A stretch of 64,000 nucleotides of DNA, taken from the NCBI RefSeq assembly GCF_900184265.1, contig NZ_FXXA01000002.1:1846539-1910538 (forward strand), given 5' to 3'. How positions within the stretch are numbered: position 1 is the first letter of the stretch; each line of letters opens with the position of its first letter. The translations under genes were made by a program, and so were the position numbers. This DNA comes from Eggerthella timonensis. GTDB taxonomy: Bacteria > Actinomycetota > Coriobacteriia > Coriobacteriales > Eggerthellaceae. The notes under the pieces are model-generated. The model saw only the letters and a program-made list of their open reading frames with translations, was not told the DNA's origin and searched no databases. Positions 20,601 to 30,680 of the stretch are shown piece after piece.

Positions 20601-20979
20601 GACCGTGGACGCGGCGGGGAAGTGGAGCCCCGGCGAGGTCGAGTTCAGGTCGCTCACGCCGGCGACGGTGCGCGTCGCGGGCGTGTCCGGCGAGCTCGCG
20701 CCGCATGCGGGCGAGCTGTTCCCGAGCGGCGCCGAGAAGGTGGGCGTGAAGGCGACGTTCGGGCGCGCGTCGGGCGCGGTCGTGCCGGGGTCGCCCGATC
20801 CTGCGGAGCGCTCGGTCGGCCTGAGCGCGAGCCTCGCCCCCGCGGCTCCGGGCGCGCCCTCGCTCCTGCCGTGCTCCATCGCCGTGGAGCCCAACGGCGC
20901 GCAGGTGAGCTACCAGCCCGGCGACGGCATGGCCACGTTCGCGAGGTTGTCGTGGACGATCGAGGTGGCGGTCCCGTAG
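11635..20979 (+). CDS. Gene B: giant LRR surface protein, phase ON
   Basis: The 3,114-aa product reads in frame through G11. The start at 11635 (MGSRIVHARTSASALAL...) is chosen over an upstream in-frame ATG at 11518 because it follows AGAGG and begins a signal peptide ending near AYA-A (about residue 36). Domains: shared LRR modules at about 123-382 and 404-548; divergent LRR core about 718-1385; then five InlB-type modules (starting near nt 14395, 16935, 17914, 19080 and 20341) alternating with four MF-x-x-C-x-SL arrays (nt 15950-16860, 17190-17830, 18170-18990, 19340-20230); shared C-terminal domain from about 2976, ending ARLSWTIEVAVP. There is no LPXTG. BspA and InlB families are known surface adhesins; adhesion here is inference. 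Confidence 0.92.
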   Translation: MGSRIVHARTSASALALTLALLLAMGAPLDAAGAYAADLQVEQNPGGGASQPLTNAEGAEGGSGDSGRADAPASGQVVEEIELSGESKESSEPVLPPVEPAPPANQTSADVPLASETPKASTGELVQDGLVFRIDGETAALVGVRASSLDGEVVVPATVSSGSDSYAVVAVGDPDASEGVLDGAAVVSLSLSESIETIEDGALAGCPSLSRISVSSKNESFASFDGMLFTKDMTGLLLVPEGKEGVACIPDQTVTVPASAFSHCARLSAVEVGVGSAAFASRNGLLFTKDMNTLVACPVGAGGAVVIPEDVEFIGSGAFAGCAAASITALGFVRDIAADAFDAEARADAVVALPVGEDYDERKAVWKAAGFSNFKEPAKPGDVSQPEPSEPEGGDGSTAPQASGLAYEVLDDYTLAVSWQGAEGPEGHLEIPATAEVGGVSYRVSAIADAAFAGRANLTGVALPASVAVVGDRAFEATGLAEAWLPASVATVGDRAFAACPSLERVVSLGTPWVADSALAECSGVSVYAPSGSADSWNVGLPAAGNHLMPYGASLAEESLALEVGQSASLLEGGQLDAPDPVEASYSYAAKPLSVDPDGTATGKAEGSSEVAVTLSLDGVELARATRSVEVAAVPEPEAPAVEPEALEDPQVQAPSSEPEVLSQTVSLASTAAKEERAIDRDSVDPLSMAALLTTGSSFEKTVSTGQTLAFDVVSEDEQSKTGTVSVSKGDVEPVGALTVPAVVEHGGITYDVVAVGARGFFECNALMSVSFEGDKMKSFGESSFDGCRGMLGIALPESLESLGRRSFANCGSLINVSIPDSVRTFGEYLFLDSSSLSEVTLGTGYRSASAGDFAGCGRLSRIVVEGEVASFASSSFNYVPTESVDVLVSSDQARTAWLESSRAAGIAFSDSRVRVAGEMWTVTFEANGGTPAVFTKAVPKGEPLGSTTVPWKNGFGFAGWYTDEACTSAWTATDPVMEDMTLYAEWVQEARDGGFVYRMREDGTSLSVSAENASGLRGAVAIPGGKDMGGTVYPVAEIASNAFSGASGLTSIEIPDSIREIGSTAFKGCASLATVVIGDASELEVVGFDSFSGCTSLESVRLPSLVESIEPGAFYGCSELATADLSACANLKTIKSAAFSDCASLESVMLPDTLEAIEKNVFYRCASLDSIVLPSALKTIGTRAFFECANLSQGIEVPSGVEFMFDSTFQGCSALPSVDLPGVKKIGEQAFESCTSLESVSMPSVSSIAPLAFKGDVSLASVSLPDTLTSIGQDAFNGSGLRSVEIPSSVRSLSMGAFSKCADLKTATVDARVEAVPAWLFSECTGLVSVLLDDGIAEIKTSAFGSCSALSSINLPLSLTTVASNAFEGCESLSAVRAEGSMRSVDIASVFSDDVKSKATVALPPTSRDGSGESFETMSEVWKSKHGFSKVICTEGALPLESDAPGSPNADPAKAGWSLDENGVLKVWSTEKLADFQWRHTGSEFREQYWGPVRSLVKSVDTTGVHSAYSLWAWFRNMPNLTDISKFAVPAETVEVIDVFTSDEALTEIPAIAFPDSVTSVWACFNACNSVERIADDFVLPPNLIQARHLFAENTSLAELPAAFFLPDTVTDAYGLFEGSTSLARLPQGFALPRDIEDATRMFMGCSSLGEVPDGIFAKSGSVKLASRMFEGCASLPLLPNDFAVPTTVTDARWMFQNCTSLASLPAGFSVSAGCNVTSMFAIEADRLVDGQKLSTYYAGSGLAGYDWAASNRTLVAPSAKPANAKEITLNVKADGEAGPGSYWTTAYTDGSGLVAEPSYAPSRLGMVFALWYADEACTQRVDFSQPFSADATLYGKLVSGTIGGALPTEAGTGSAFWTLADDGALYIRGAGTIDFMIPDSGWNAPEYAWASYRSSVLKVSMCPSVKATKMHSWFYQCKNLSDVSEVFLPEGVKSLHQTFSECKSITSLPDGFCIPDSATNAASMLRWCTSLRSLPSSFLLPDTGKLGNVSHILERCTSLASLPEGFYVPGSVRYMEMMLYGCSSLVGLPDSFSMPADTLGVGKFFYVPLDLGQPRLTTYYSGSDPVVLGHDWEADNRTLVTDPADMGEWGMRQVKLRVQSPDETKVFPWETRTVAWTDKQGVLVDPGQPQLEGYAFSGWCVDEACLEPADFTKPLPVGVDTLYGKWAKRGGRGTAEGALPTLSGEAWWRIDADGTLAIGGEGKIEDFQWIWQDGATDSARNTQHWGPWRTEVSRIEMSRALDVQGGMRYWFFDMDNLVDASGFFVPASVSDLSDVFGFCSKLTKLPDDLNIREGITSVASMFNMCSSLSELPVGFKLPDSIQNASWAFARTALKTVPDGFSAPADLVEAEGMFGECAKLELVPDSFDLSVCTNLKNVSYLFYQCHRLRALPSDFSIPSTVVKVGWAFFECENLTALPASLKIAELSDEAKATASTMFSFWVERNPRLATYYPGALSDMPSNGDFWNAQYRELVSAVPLGKNEVSLMLSDSDTNTWRAWSTILVDEGIAFSEPAAPLKKGFMFVGWFVGSGSDAAPYDFSKTPEENGVVVTGGSFSLYAKYVATSGPLPTVGGEDDASWELAQDGTLSIRSGSSPIADFGWGESLGSGSSQHWGALRSKVSKIAMDRDVTVESEMDGWFQGMANLIDVGEFRIPDGVASVRSLFNGCSSLESLPSGFTLPEGVTDAYRLFDWCTSLGSLPESFSLPSTLEDAYALLADCPELESLPSGFQLPDGLKNVQSMFYGDSKLRALPEGFSLPSSVDALSYMFYGCERLESLPQGFAIPASIVATSFDSMFYGCSSLGSLPEGFDVPESATAVREMFFGCTSLRSLPASLDLSKLTHATGVSSMFHVGEGFSGTLPTYFAGADASLLAPPGTADVAYYWKESYRRELSAGAPPAGTHAVTFMLQRTGEDAPSAWQTVLVDEGAALQRPDDPYAFGYRFGGWKLRGADGSLADYDFGAPVASDLVLAGTLAMEVDVDVPIQAKATVDAAGKWSPGEVEFRSLTPATVRVAGVSGELAPHAGELFPSGAEKVGVKATFGRASGAVVPGSPDPAERSVGLSASLAPAAPGAPSLLPCSIAVEPNGAQVSYQPGDGMATFARLSWTIEVAVP
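11769..11779 (+). repeat. Poly-G phase-variation tract of gene B, G11 (ON)
   Basis: Eleven G encode the P-GGG-A part of QNPGGGASQPL, in frame with the downstream LRR protein. One base lost or gained would hit TAA within about six codons: CTT CAC AGC CTC TAA, or GGC TTC ACA GCC TCT AAC TAA. Confidence 0.88.
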
Positions 20980-20987
20980 CCGGTTGT

Positions 20988-21019
20988 CGCCGGGCCCCGC
21001 GATAGGAGAGGGCCCGGCG
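20988..21019 (+). terminator. Terminator-like hairpin after gene B
   Basis: GCCGGGCCC (20989-20997) pairs with GGGCCCGGC (21010-21018), loop 12 nt, extended by one C-G pair. It begins 9 nt after the stop codon. There is no U-run. Confidence 0.5.
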
Positions 21020-21286
21020 GCATCGGCGGCTGCTGGTCGGCTGGAAGCCGGATTCTGGCACAAATTTCGAGGTAGGTAAACGAAACCGGTTCGAAAGCGT
21101 GCATCGATCACGAGCTTTAATAGGAAAGGCCAGGTCACAAAGCTACTTGACGGGTAATGCATCGATTGAGCCGAGGCTAACATTCGCCTAGGTCGAAATT
21201 CGTGCCAGAGTTGGCAGTTCGGGAATGTTCGGAACGCGTTCCGGCGATTCTCGCGTAACGGTACGCTCCAAGCGAGACCCATCGCT
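21020..21286. other. Intergenic stretch without a recognised gene
   Basis: The stretch holds a solo half-arm AAAGCGTGCAT (21094-21104) of the palindromic element seen at 11114 and 40049, plus a repeated GCATCGAT on either side of an AT-richer segment. No ORF with a ribosome-binding site is visible. Confidence 0.5.
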
Positions 21287-21466
21287 TGTGGAGAAAATGT
21301 GAACGCCTAGCCGCCGACTTCGAGCCTTGTGACCGGAGTGGTGGATATATCCCACCTGCGATTACTCGCTCGCGCCGATCTTCCCGACGGTGCGGGCTTG
21401 CCGCCTCCTGGTTCGATGGTGGCGTTTACATTCCCCGGTCGCGTGCTACTATGCCGAATATATGCC
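21287..21466 (+). promoter_or_regulatory. Shared-type promoter region of surface gene C
   Basis: Direct-repeat motif TGTGGAGAAAATGTGAAC (21287-21304); AT-core site TGGATATATCCC (21342-21353) followed by ACCTGCG; -35 TTTACA (21425-21430); 16-nt spacer ending TGC; -10 TACTAT (21447-21452); second AT-core site CGAATATATGCC (21455-21466). Confidence 0.8.
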
Positions 21467-21615
21467 GCATCGCGGGAAACGATGAGGCATAGCCGCTCGC
21501 GCTTCGGCGCGCCCTGTCGCGGGAAACGAATGGGCGGGCGCCATCGAAGCGTATCCGTCAATGGGAAGACGGTGCAGAGCGGTTTCGGGAACAAAGACAT
21601 AAGGGGCAGAGAACC
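21467..21615 (+). promoter_or_regulatory. Leader of gene C with serial CGGGAA-loop hairpins
   Basis: Hairpin CATCG/CGATG with loop CGGGAAA (21468-21484). A second stem, GCCC..TCG/CGA..GGGC, has loop CGGGAAA (21511-21535). A third CGGGAA (21586-21591) sits in a weak TTT/AAA stem. AAGGGGCAGAG precedes the ATG at 21616. Confidence 0.65.
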
Positions 21616-24600
21616 ATGGGACAGGCATCCTCGTCATCTCGTATCGTCAGGTCGACGTTCGCGATAGCGTTGTCGGCGCTTCTGGCTGTTTCGGCGCCGA
21701 TCGACGCAGCGCGTGCGTACGCCGCCGATTCCGCGACCCTCGACGTGGCGGGGGGGGGGCTTCTAAGCCGTTAGCGGCCCAAACCGAATCCGTCGAGGAC
21801 GCCGAGGCTCCCTCAGTCGAGGAGAACCAGGTCGTCGAGACGGTGAAGCTGCCAGAGTCCTCCGACTCCCCGCAAGCCGCCCTCTCGGCCGAAGCGCAGG
21901 ACAAGCCTTCCGCCGACAGCGCCCCCGCGTCTCCCAACGCGACGAAGAATTCCAACGCCCAGGTAGCGGGCGACGTTCCCCTTGCATCGCAAGATCCCAA
22001 GGCTTCTGTCGGCGACGTGCGCGCCGACGGCTTGCTGTATCGCATCCTTCCCGACGGCGCCTCGGCTGCGCTCGTGGGCTGGTACGGCGAAGCGCCCAAA
22101 GGAGACATGCAGGTGCCCGCCTCCGTTTCGAGCGGGGAAGACTCCTACGACGTGACGCGCATCGGCGAGGCTGGCGAAGACGGCCGGTCGGCGGGCGTGT
22201 TCGCCGGGTCGAACGCCGCCTTCGTCGCGCTTCCGTCGACGGTGCGCGAAGTCGTGGATGGGGCGCTGTCCGGTTGCCTGTCGCTCGCGCGCATCGACGT
22301 CAGCCCGAAGAACGAATCCTTCGCGTCCTTCGACGGCATGCTGTTCTCGAAGGACCTGACCAGCCTCCTGACCTTTCCCGAGGGCAAGGAGGGCGTCGCC
22401 CATATCCCCGATCAGACCGAAACTGTCCCTGCCTCGGCGTTTTCGCAGGCGCCGGGGCTCCTTATGGTCGAAGTCGGGGAGGGCAACGTCGCCTTCCGCT
22501 CCGAGAAAGGAATCCTGTATAGCAAAGACATGAAGACCCTGGTCGCATGCCCCGTCGGCGCGGGCAACGCCGTGGTGGTGCCGGAAGGCGTGGCGTCGAT
22601 CGCGGCTGGCGCGCTCGCCGGGTGCGCGGTGTCGTCGATCACGGCGCTCGGGTTCGTGCGCGACATCGCGGCCGACGCGTTCGACGCGGAAGCGCGCGAG
22701 TGCGCGGTCGTGGCGCTGCCCGCCGGCGACGACTACGAAGCCCGCAAGGCCGTGTGGGTGGCGGCCGGGTTCTCGAGCTTCAAAGAGCCCGCGAAGCCGG
22801 GCGACGTCGCCGTCCCCGAGCCGTCCGAGCCCGAGGCCGCGCTGGCCTCCGGCCTCGTCTACGAAGTCCTCGACGACTACACGCTGGCCGTTTCCTGGCA
22901 GGGAGCCGAGGGGCCGGAAGGCGACCTCGAGATCCCCGCGACCGCCGAGGTCGGCGGCGTGTCCTACCGCGTATCGGCCGTCGCCGACGCGGGCTTCGCG
23001 GGCCGCTCGGGCCTGACCGGCGTCGCGCTCCCTGCGAGCGTGGCCGTCGTCGGCGACCGCGCCTTCGAGGCGACCGGCATCTCCGACGTGTGGCTGCCGG
23101 CCTCCGTCGCGACGGTGGGCGAGCGCGCCTTCGCCGCGTGCGCGAGCCTAGAGCGCGTCGTCGCGCTCGGCTCGCCATGGGTCGCCGACAGCGCGCTCGC
23201 CGAGTGCTCCGGGGTGTCGGTCTACGCCCCCTCAGACTCCGACAACCTCTGGAACGTCGGCCTTCCGGCCGCCGGCAACCACCTCATGCCCTACGGCGTC
23301 GCGCTCTCCGAGGAGCCGCTCCAGCTTGAGGTCGGCCAAAGCGCCGGCCTCCTGGAAGGCGGCCAGCTTAGCGCCCCCGACCCCATCGAGGCCTCCTACT
23401 CCTACGCCGCCAAGCCCCTCTCCGTCGACGCGGACGGCACGGCGAGCGGCAAGGCCGAGGGCTCCTCCGAGGTGACCGTCGCCCTCGCCATCGAAGGCGT
23501 CGAGCTCGCCCGCGCCACCCGCACGGTGGAGGTGACAGCGGCGACTGAGCCGGAGGAGGAGCTTGCCGACGAGAATCAGCGGGCAAGCGACGACAGATTC
23601 GCCGAGGACGGTTTGACTCCTCAGGTGTCGCAGATGGAGCAGCTTATTTCAAGCGAGCCAGAATCCGTAGCAGAGGGCGAAAGGGTGTCGCAAGTTGCTT
23701 TGCTTTCGACGGGAGATACGTTTGAGCAGAAAGTCGCGTCGGGGCAGACGCTCAAGTTCGAGGTTCTCACCGAGGACGAACCCGCAAAAACGGGCACGGT
23801 TTCTGTGGCGAAGAGCGATGATGCGACTCTCGAACCGTCGGGCGATGTCGTTATCCCGGCGTACGTGTCGAACAATGGTGTCTTGTACGAAGTGACGGCT
23901 GTTGCCGATAGCGGTTTCTCGCTGGCTTGGCGTGTGACATCGGTGTCGTTCGAAGAGCAGAGCTCCTTGAAGACGGTAGGCTCGAACGCGTTCAACAACG
24001 TGGGCAGCTGTCGATCTATCGATCTGCCCCAAACGGTCACATACATAGGAGCGAATGCGTTTTCCAACGATGTCTCGCTCGTTTCTGTAAATATACCCGA
24101 TTCTGTTACGACTCTCGGAGAACGAACGTTTGCTCGGAACCTCGCGCTTGAGACGATTCAACTTGGATCCGGCGTCGCCGTTATTCCGCGCGAGGCGTTC
24201 GAGTACTGCACGAGCCTTACGGAATTGCACGTCGCGGGCGAGGTCGCTTCGATAGACGAAGCAGCGTTTTCCCATGTGGCGACTCGCGACGTTTCCGTAT
24301 ACGTACCCGACGCTGCCAGTGAAGCTGCATGGCGCAAGGCTTCATCGGAGGCAGGATACGATTTCAAGGATATCGTGAGGCAGGGTGAGGTATGCACTGT
24401 CGTGTTCGATGCCCAAGGAGGGACTCCTGCCCGCCAAGAGGCAGTCGTCGGCAAGGGATCGCCTGTCAGGATGCCCGCCTCCCCGAGCAAAGGCGGAGCC
24501 AGCATCGCGGGTTGGTTTACCGATCCGGCATGCGAAGAGGGAAGTCGATGGGATTTCTCTTCCATCGTGGATTCCGATACGACGCTGTATGCGAAATGGG

Positions 24601-27600
24601 TTGATGAGGTTCGGGACGGAGATTATGTCTACCGTATGCGTTCCGATGGTGCGAGCCTGTCGGTTGCCGCGGTCGATTCCGAATCGCTTTCCGGCGACAT
24701 CGCCATTCCGGCGACGTATGAATTCGGAGGGGACGGCATCGCCCTGCCCGTCAAGGAGATAGCTTCTTGTGGGTTCAGCTTGTCGAAGATAGAAACGCTG
24801 AGTGTCCCGAATACGGTCGAAGTCATCGGCAACGAAGCGTTCCGGCAAAGCGAGAAGCTTCGATCGGTCGTGCTCGAGCAGGGCAGCGCTTTGTCGTCGA
24901 TCGAGACCAACGCATTCAGGGAATGCACGTCGCTTGCCGGTTTTCAGTTTCCCGCGTCGCTCGAAGTGTTGGGAAATTGCGTATTCGAGAAATGCTCTTC
25001 GCTGGCGACCGTCGAATTCAATAACGACATGACCTTGAGCACGCTTTCTACCTACACCTTCCGGGATTGTGCGAACCTTCGCGAGGTTCGGTTGCCTGAT
25101 TCGCTTTCCGCCTTGGACTACGGGGCCTTTCTGAATTGCGCGTCGCTTGCGGACATCGATTTGTCCGGCATCGAGATCATCGCGTATAAGGCTTTTGCCG
25201 GTTCGGGCCTTGTGTCCGTCGTGATCCCCGAGTCGGTGACTACTCTTGAGGCAAACGTGTTCGAGGCATGCAAAAGCCTTGCGCATGCAACGGTACAAGC
25301 GCGGCTTTCGGCGATTCCCGCTGCCACTTTCAGGCTTTGCGAAGCTCTTGTCAGCGTGAGCCTGCCGTCGTCGGTGAAGTCGTTTGGCGTGTCGGTTTTT
25401 CGTAACTGCCCTCTGAGTACCATCTATGCGGACGGCTCGATGCAAGACGCTGACATCCCCGGTGTGTTCGACGCTGCGGACAAAGCAAACGCCTTCGTCA
25501 TCCTGCCGGAAAAGTCCGCAGACGGTACCGAAACGTTCGAAGCCATGAGCAGTGCATGGAAGGGCTACGGTTTCGTTCACGTCATCGCTTCTTCCTGTAC
25601 GTTGCCCACCATCGATGGGGGCGAGAACGCCCGTTGGACGCTCGATGCGGACGGCACGCTGCGCATCGAGTGCACGAAGACTGGAGCTGTAATCGAGAAC
25701 CTCGGATGGTCGGAGACGGCGTACTCTGACGGCTATTGGGCGCCCGTGCGCTCTGCGGTGAAGCGAATCGAGCTCGCCTCCGGCACTGACGCGCTTGATA
25801 TGGAGTGGTGGTTTGCCGGCATGACGTCCCTTGGGTTCGCGCCCGACTTCTCGTTCCCCTCGAGCGTCGAAAGCGTACGGGGCCTGTTCGCGGGCTGCTC
25901 GTCGATGACGGGTCTGCCGGACGGGTTCAAGCTTCCCGATTCCGTGAAAGCGTGCAGCCACCTGTTCAAGGACTGCTCTGCGCTGGCATCGCTGCCTGCG
26001 AGCTTTACGGTGCCCGCTGGCATCGATGACATCGACTTCGGTTTGTGCGGCATGTTTTGGAACTGCTCTTCGCTGAAGGCCCTGCCCGAAGGGTTCTCCA
26101 TTCCCGATACCCCTGGCCTCACGAAGATGGATGGCGTGTTCATGAATTGCAACTCGCTCGCCACGCTTCCTGTTGGGTTCTCCATTCCTGATCGGGTTGA
26201 AAAATGCAGCGGAACGTTTCAGAACTGCTCGGCACTTACCTCTCTTCCGGACGGATTCAACGTCCCTTCGAGTTGCAAGGTGCTGACGTACACGTTCTCG
26301 GGCTGCACGTCGTTGCTTGCTCTGCCTGAAGGGTTCTCGGTGCCGTCGGGCGCGAATCCAGCGTACGCGTTCAACAACTGCGCTTCTCTGACCAGGCTTC
26401 CCGACAGCTTCGATTTGCCTGCGTCTTCGTTGGCCGACGGCTCCGTGTTCGGAGTTGCCGGTGCGAAGCTGCCCATGTACTACAGCGGCCTGAACGGAAA
26501 CGTCATCGGTTACGCATGGGATCAGGCGAACCGCACGCTGGTGAAGCCTTCGGACAGGCCTGCGAACGCCAAGACTGTCACGCTCAACGTGAAGGCCGAG
26601 GGCGAAGGCGGCCCCGGCTCGTACTGGACGACCGCCTATACCGACGGCTCCGGCATGCTCGCCGAGCCCGTCGCGCCCTCGCGCCAGGGCATGGTGTTCA
26701 CGCTGTGGTACGCCGACGAGGCGTGTACCCAGCGCGTGGATTTCTCGCAGCCGTTCGAAACCGACGCGACGCTGTACGGCAAGCTCGTCCCCGGCACGAT
26801 CGGGGGCGCATTGCCCACCGAGGCCGGCACCGGCAGCGCGTTCTGGACGCTCGCCGACGACGGCACGCTGTACATCCGCGGCGCGGGGAAGGTAGCCGAC
26901 CTCGGCTGGTCGAGCGACCTGGCGGCTCCGCCTACTCAGGGATACTGGCGTCCGTGGACATCGGAGGTGCGGGCCGTGGCGATGGCGCCTTCGCTGAGAG
27001 CTGTGACCTGCGATCACTGGTTTGCGGACATGCAGAATCTAACCGACGCTTCGTCGGCCTGCATTCCTCGAGATTCGACAAGCTTTTATCGCATGTTCCG
27101 AGCAACTGGCATCAAATCTCTGCCCGAAGGGTGCACGATCCCCTCAGGAGCGAAAAGCACCTGGGGCATGTTCTACAACTGCCGCGAGCTGGAATCGCTT
27201 CCCGACGGCTTCAAGCTGCCGGATTCTTTGGAAAACGCGAACTCCATGTTCGGTCATTGCGAGAAGCTCAAGACCCTTCCCGAGGGATTCTCGCTCCCGC
27301 AAGGCATCCTCGTCGCGGATTGGATGTTCGGTAGTTGCTACGACTTGGTTTCGCTTCCTTCCGGCTTCGTCATTCCGGACGGCTCGAATGCAAGCGTTAA
27401 AGGCATGTTCCAGATTTGCACGTCCCTCGTCTCTTTGCCCGATGGGTTCCGCATTCCCGAAAGCATCTTGAGCGAAGGCGCGGGGAAGCAGGGCGGCATG
27501 TACCGCATGTTCTACCGATGCAATGCGTTGGCTTCGCTTCCTGCGTCGTTCGATTTCCCTCTTGCCGTTGCAAGCGAGTCTGACGAGGCATTCTTCTGCG

Positions 27601-30600
27601 ATATTGAGGCGGGGAAGCCTCGCGTGGCGACGAGTTATGCGGGTGAAAGCGCGGCAGTCCTCGCTTATGACTGGGCAAGCCAGAACCGCGTGCTGATCGC
27701 CGATCCCGCGGATCGCGATATGCGCGAGATTTCGTACAAGCTGGTGAACGAGGACGGTTCCTGGTCGACGCGCTCCACCGTTCTCACGGGTTCCGACGGC
27801 ATGGTGCCGAACGTCGGGGAACCGCAGCGCGACGGCTACGGCTTCACCGGCTGGTGCGTCGACGAAGAATGCCTCGTGCCGTTCGATTTCAGCGAACCCG
27901 TCAGCGAGGACAGGACCCTCTACGGCAAATGGGTCAAGCACGGCGGCCGCGATGCGAAGCTGCCCCTGGTCGCGGGCACGCAGGGCGACGTGTGGTGGCG
28001 CATCACCGTGGACGGCCAGCTGTGCATCGGCGGCGAGGGCCAGGTGGGCGACCTCGGGTTCACGTACAATCAGAGCGTCGCGCGGGTGAACTACTGGGAT
28101 CCGTATCGCGACGAGGTCGAGGACATCCTGATGGAGCCTGGCGTGACGGTTCCCGGATCGACCGGCATGGCCGCATGGTTCTGCTGGCTGCCGAACCTCG
28201 TGAACGTGGATTCCCTCGTCATTCCCGAGGGAACCAAGAGCCTGCTGGACCTGTTCTACGGATGCGCGAACCTCAAATCCCTGAACGAGGGCTTCGGCAT
28301 CCCCGCGTCCGTGGAATCCGTCGTCGGCATGTTCAACTCCTGCCTTTCGCTCGAATCGCTCCCTCAGAGTTTCGTCTTTTCGGAGGCGGGCAATTTGAAG
28401 TCCGTGATGTGGATGTTCAATTTGTGCAAATCGCTCAAGCACCTGCCGGCAGGGTTCACGATTCCCTCCGGCGTGGAGACGATCGACCATTTCGCCAGCG
28501 GTTCCGCGCTCGTCTCGCTACCCGAAGGGTTCGACATCCCGACGTCGGTTCAGGCAGGCAGCTATGCGTTCGAGAAAGCCGCGAACCTGCGCGTGCTGCC
28601 GGAGTCTTTGAACTTGTCCAAGCTGTCGGGAAGGACGAAAGGGACTATGTCCAACGCGTTCTTCTGCGACGAGCTTACCGAAACCTTCTATCCCGGCGAC
28701 CCGGCGAATCTGAACATGGGCGACGGCTACTGGGCCAAGCAGAACCGCACGATTGTGAGCGCCGCCCCGACGGGGAAGACGTTCGTCGACCTCTACCTGC
28801 CCGACGAGGCGGGCGCGCAGAAGCTGTGGACGCGCGAGGCGCTGGATGCGAACTCGTCGATGGGCGAGCCTGTCGCGCCCGGCCGCGAGAACAGCGCGTT
28901 TCTCGGCTGGTACACCGACCCGGACTGCACGGCGAAGGCGACGTTCCCGCTGACGTTGAACGGCGAGACGTCGCTGTACGGGAAGTACGTTCTCTCGGAC
29001 GGCAAGCTTCCCACGGTTCGCGACGGCGTGCCGGGGGAGGAGGCCTCCTGGTCGTTCCATGACGGTACGCTCACCATTCGCTGCGACGTGGAAGGCGCCG
29101 CGATCGACACGTTGTGGAGCTTGCCGGAGGACGGCAACGTCAACGGCGTGCCGCGAGTCGCGCATTGGAGCCCGCTGCGCGACCAAGTGACGAAAGTCGT
29201 TATCGAAAGCAACGTGCGCGTTCGCCGCGACATGCGGTTCTGGTTCACCGGTATGGAGAATCTGACGGACATATCCGAGTTCCGCTTCCCCGCGGGGGCC
29301 GCCGACGTCACGCACTTGTTCGCGAAGTGCTCGAACCTCGCTTCCGTGCCAGGCGATTTCACCATACCCGATTACGTCACCAGCTTGAACGGCCTGTTCC
29401 TCAATTGCGCCGTGGAAAGCCTGCCCGCAGGCCTCACGCTGCCGGAAAACGTCGTCGACGTCGCATCGATGCTGGACGGATGCAAGATCACCTCCCTGCC
29501 GAGCGGGTTCGCTCTTCCTCCGACGGTTGAAAAGACCTCGTTCATGTTGAGCAGGACCCCCATCAAGGAGCTTCCTCCCTCGTTCTTGCTACCTGACGCA
29601 GTCGAGAAAGCGCAATCGATGTTTGCCGGCTGCTCGAATCTGACGTCGCTGCCCGACGGGTTCAAGATCCCTAAAAACATGATCCTCGCGGACAAGATGT
29701 TCAGGGGATGCTCGTCGCTCGCGGCGCTGCCCGACGGGTTCGCGTTAGAGAATCCTTCTGCGTTGACGGACGTGAACGGCATGTTCGAGAATTGCAGCTC
29801 GCTGACGACGCTTCCCGCGAGCCTCGACGTCAGCGGCATCCCCGCAACATGCACGGGCCTTGACACGATGTTCAAGATCGGCTCGGGAAAGCTCTCCACC
29901 TACGTCCTCGGCGGCGACCTGGCGAAGCTCTCCGTCGGCGGCAACGATGCGGAGTCGTACTGGCTGACGACTTACAACCGCAAGCTCGTGACAGACCCGG
30001 CCGAGCTCGGCGGCGCGAAGGCCGTCACGTTCAAGACCAAGGTCGTGGGCGAGCAGGAATGGACGACGTGGCAGACGATGCTCACGGACCAGGCCGGCGC
30101 GCTTGCCGACCCGCAGTACTCCGGCAGGTTCGGCTACGCGTTCGACGGGTGGTACGCCGATGCCGACTGCACGCAGAAGTACGTGTTCGGGAAGACGCCG
30201 CTACCGGCTGAGGGCGTGCTGTACGGCACGCACAGCCTGATCATGAAATACGATATCCCGGTCAAGGCTCAGGTGACCTTGGATGCTACGGGCGCTGTCA
30301 CGCCTGCCGACGTGCGCATAAAGTCGTTCACGCCGGTTCCGCTGGCTGTTTCTCGGGTTTCCTGCACGGCGGCGAACTCGTCTTCGGACGTTATGGACTC
30401 CGACGATCTGCTGAAGGTCTCCGTATCGATCACCCCCGAAGGGGCGGCGTACCCCGTGCGCGTGTCTCCGGGCGGTTGGACGGGCACGAACCAGGCGTTC
30501 GCATTGCCCGCTGCGGAGTCGGGCAAACCGGGCGAGCTGGGCTGCTCCATCGGGCTGGATATACCCGACGCTTCCAAGGTGAAGTTCTGGCGGGACGGAT

Positions 30601-30650
30601 GGAGCACCGATCTGGTGAAGCTCGAATACACGGTGGAAGCGGCGTCGTAG
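21616..30650 (+). CDS. Gene C: giant LRR surface protein, phase OFF as sequenced
   Basis: A 3,011-aa product is predicted with one more G. The signal peptide begins MGQASSSSRIVRSTF and ends near ARAYA-A. With G10 (21750-21759) translation stops at 21772-21774 after 52 aa. With G11 it reads V-A-GGG-ASKPLAAQTE into the long frame. Domains in the ON form: shared LRR modules about 131-388 and 411-558, divergent LRR core about 738-1278, five InlB-type modules (near nt 24394, 26577, 27726, 28783 and 30020) alternating with four MF-x-x-C-x-SL arrays, and the shared C-terminal domain from about 2875 with GLDIPDASKVK and a final VKLEYTVEAAS. A 222-bp segment is identical to gene D. There is no LPXTG. 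Confidence 0.88.
21750..21759 (+). repeat. Poly-G phase-variation tract of gene C, G10 (OFF)
   Basis: Ten G lie directly after GTGGC. The present frame reads CTT CTA AGC CGT TAG. G11 would read GCT TCT AAG CCG TTA (ASKPL), matching gene D. The third frame ends at GGC TTC TAA. Confidence 0.85.
27669..27890 (+). repeat. 222-bp segment identical to part of gene D
   Basis: Bases 27669-27890 match 36951-37172 with no difference by eye. Similarity continues with a few mismatches to about 28066 (37348 in D). The segment covers the junction of one MF-x-x-C array and an InlB-type module. Flanking arrays are clearly diverged, so a recent recombination or gene-conversion tract is likely. Confidence 0.8.
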
Positions 30651-30680
30651 CTCGCGACGGGGGATCGCTTCCTCCCGAAC

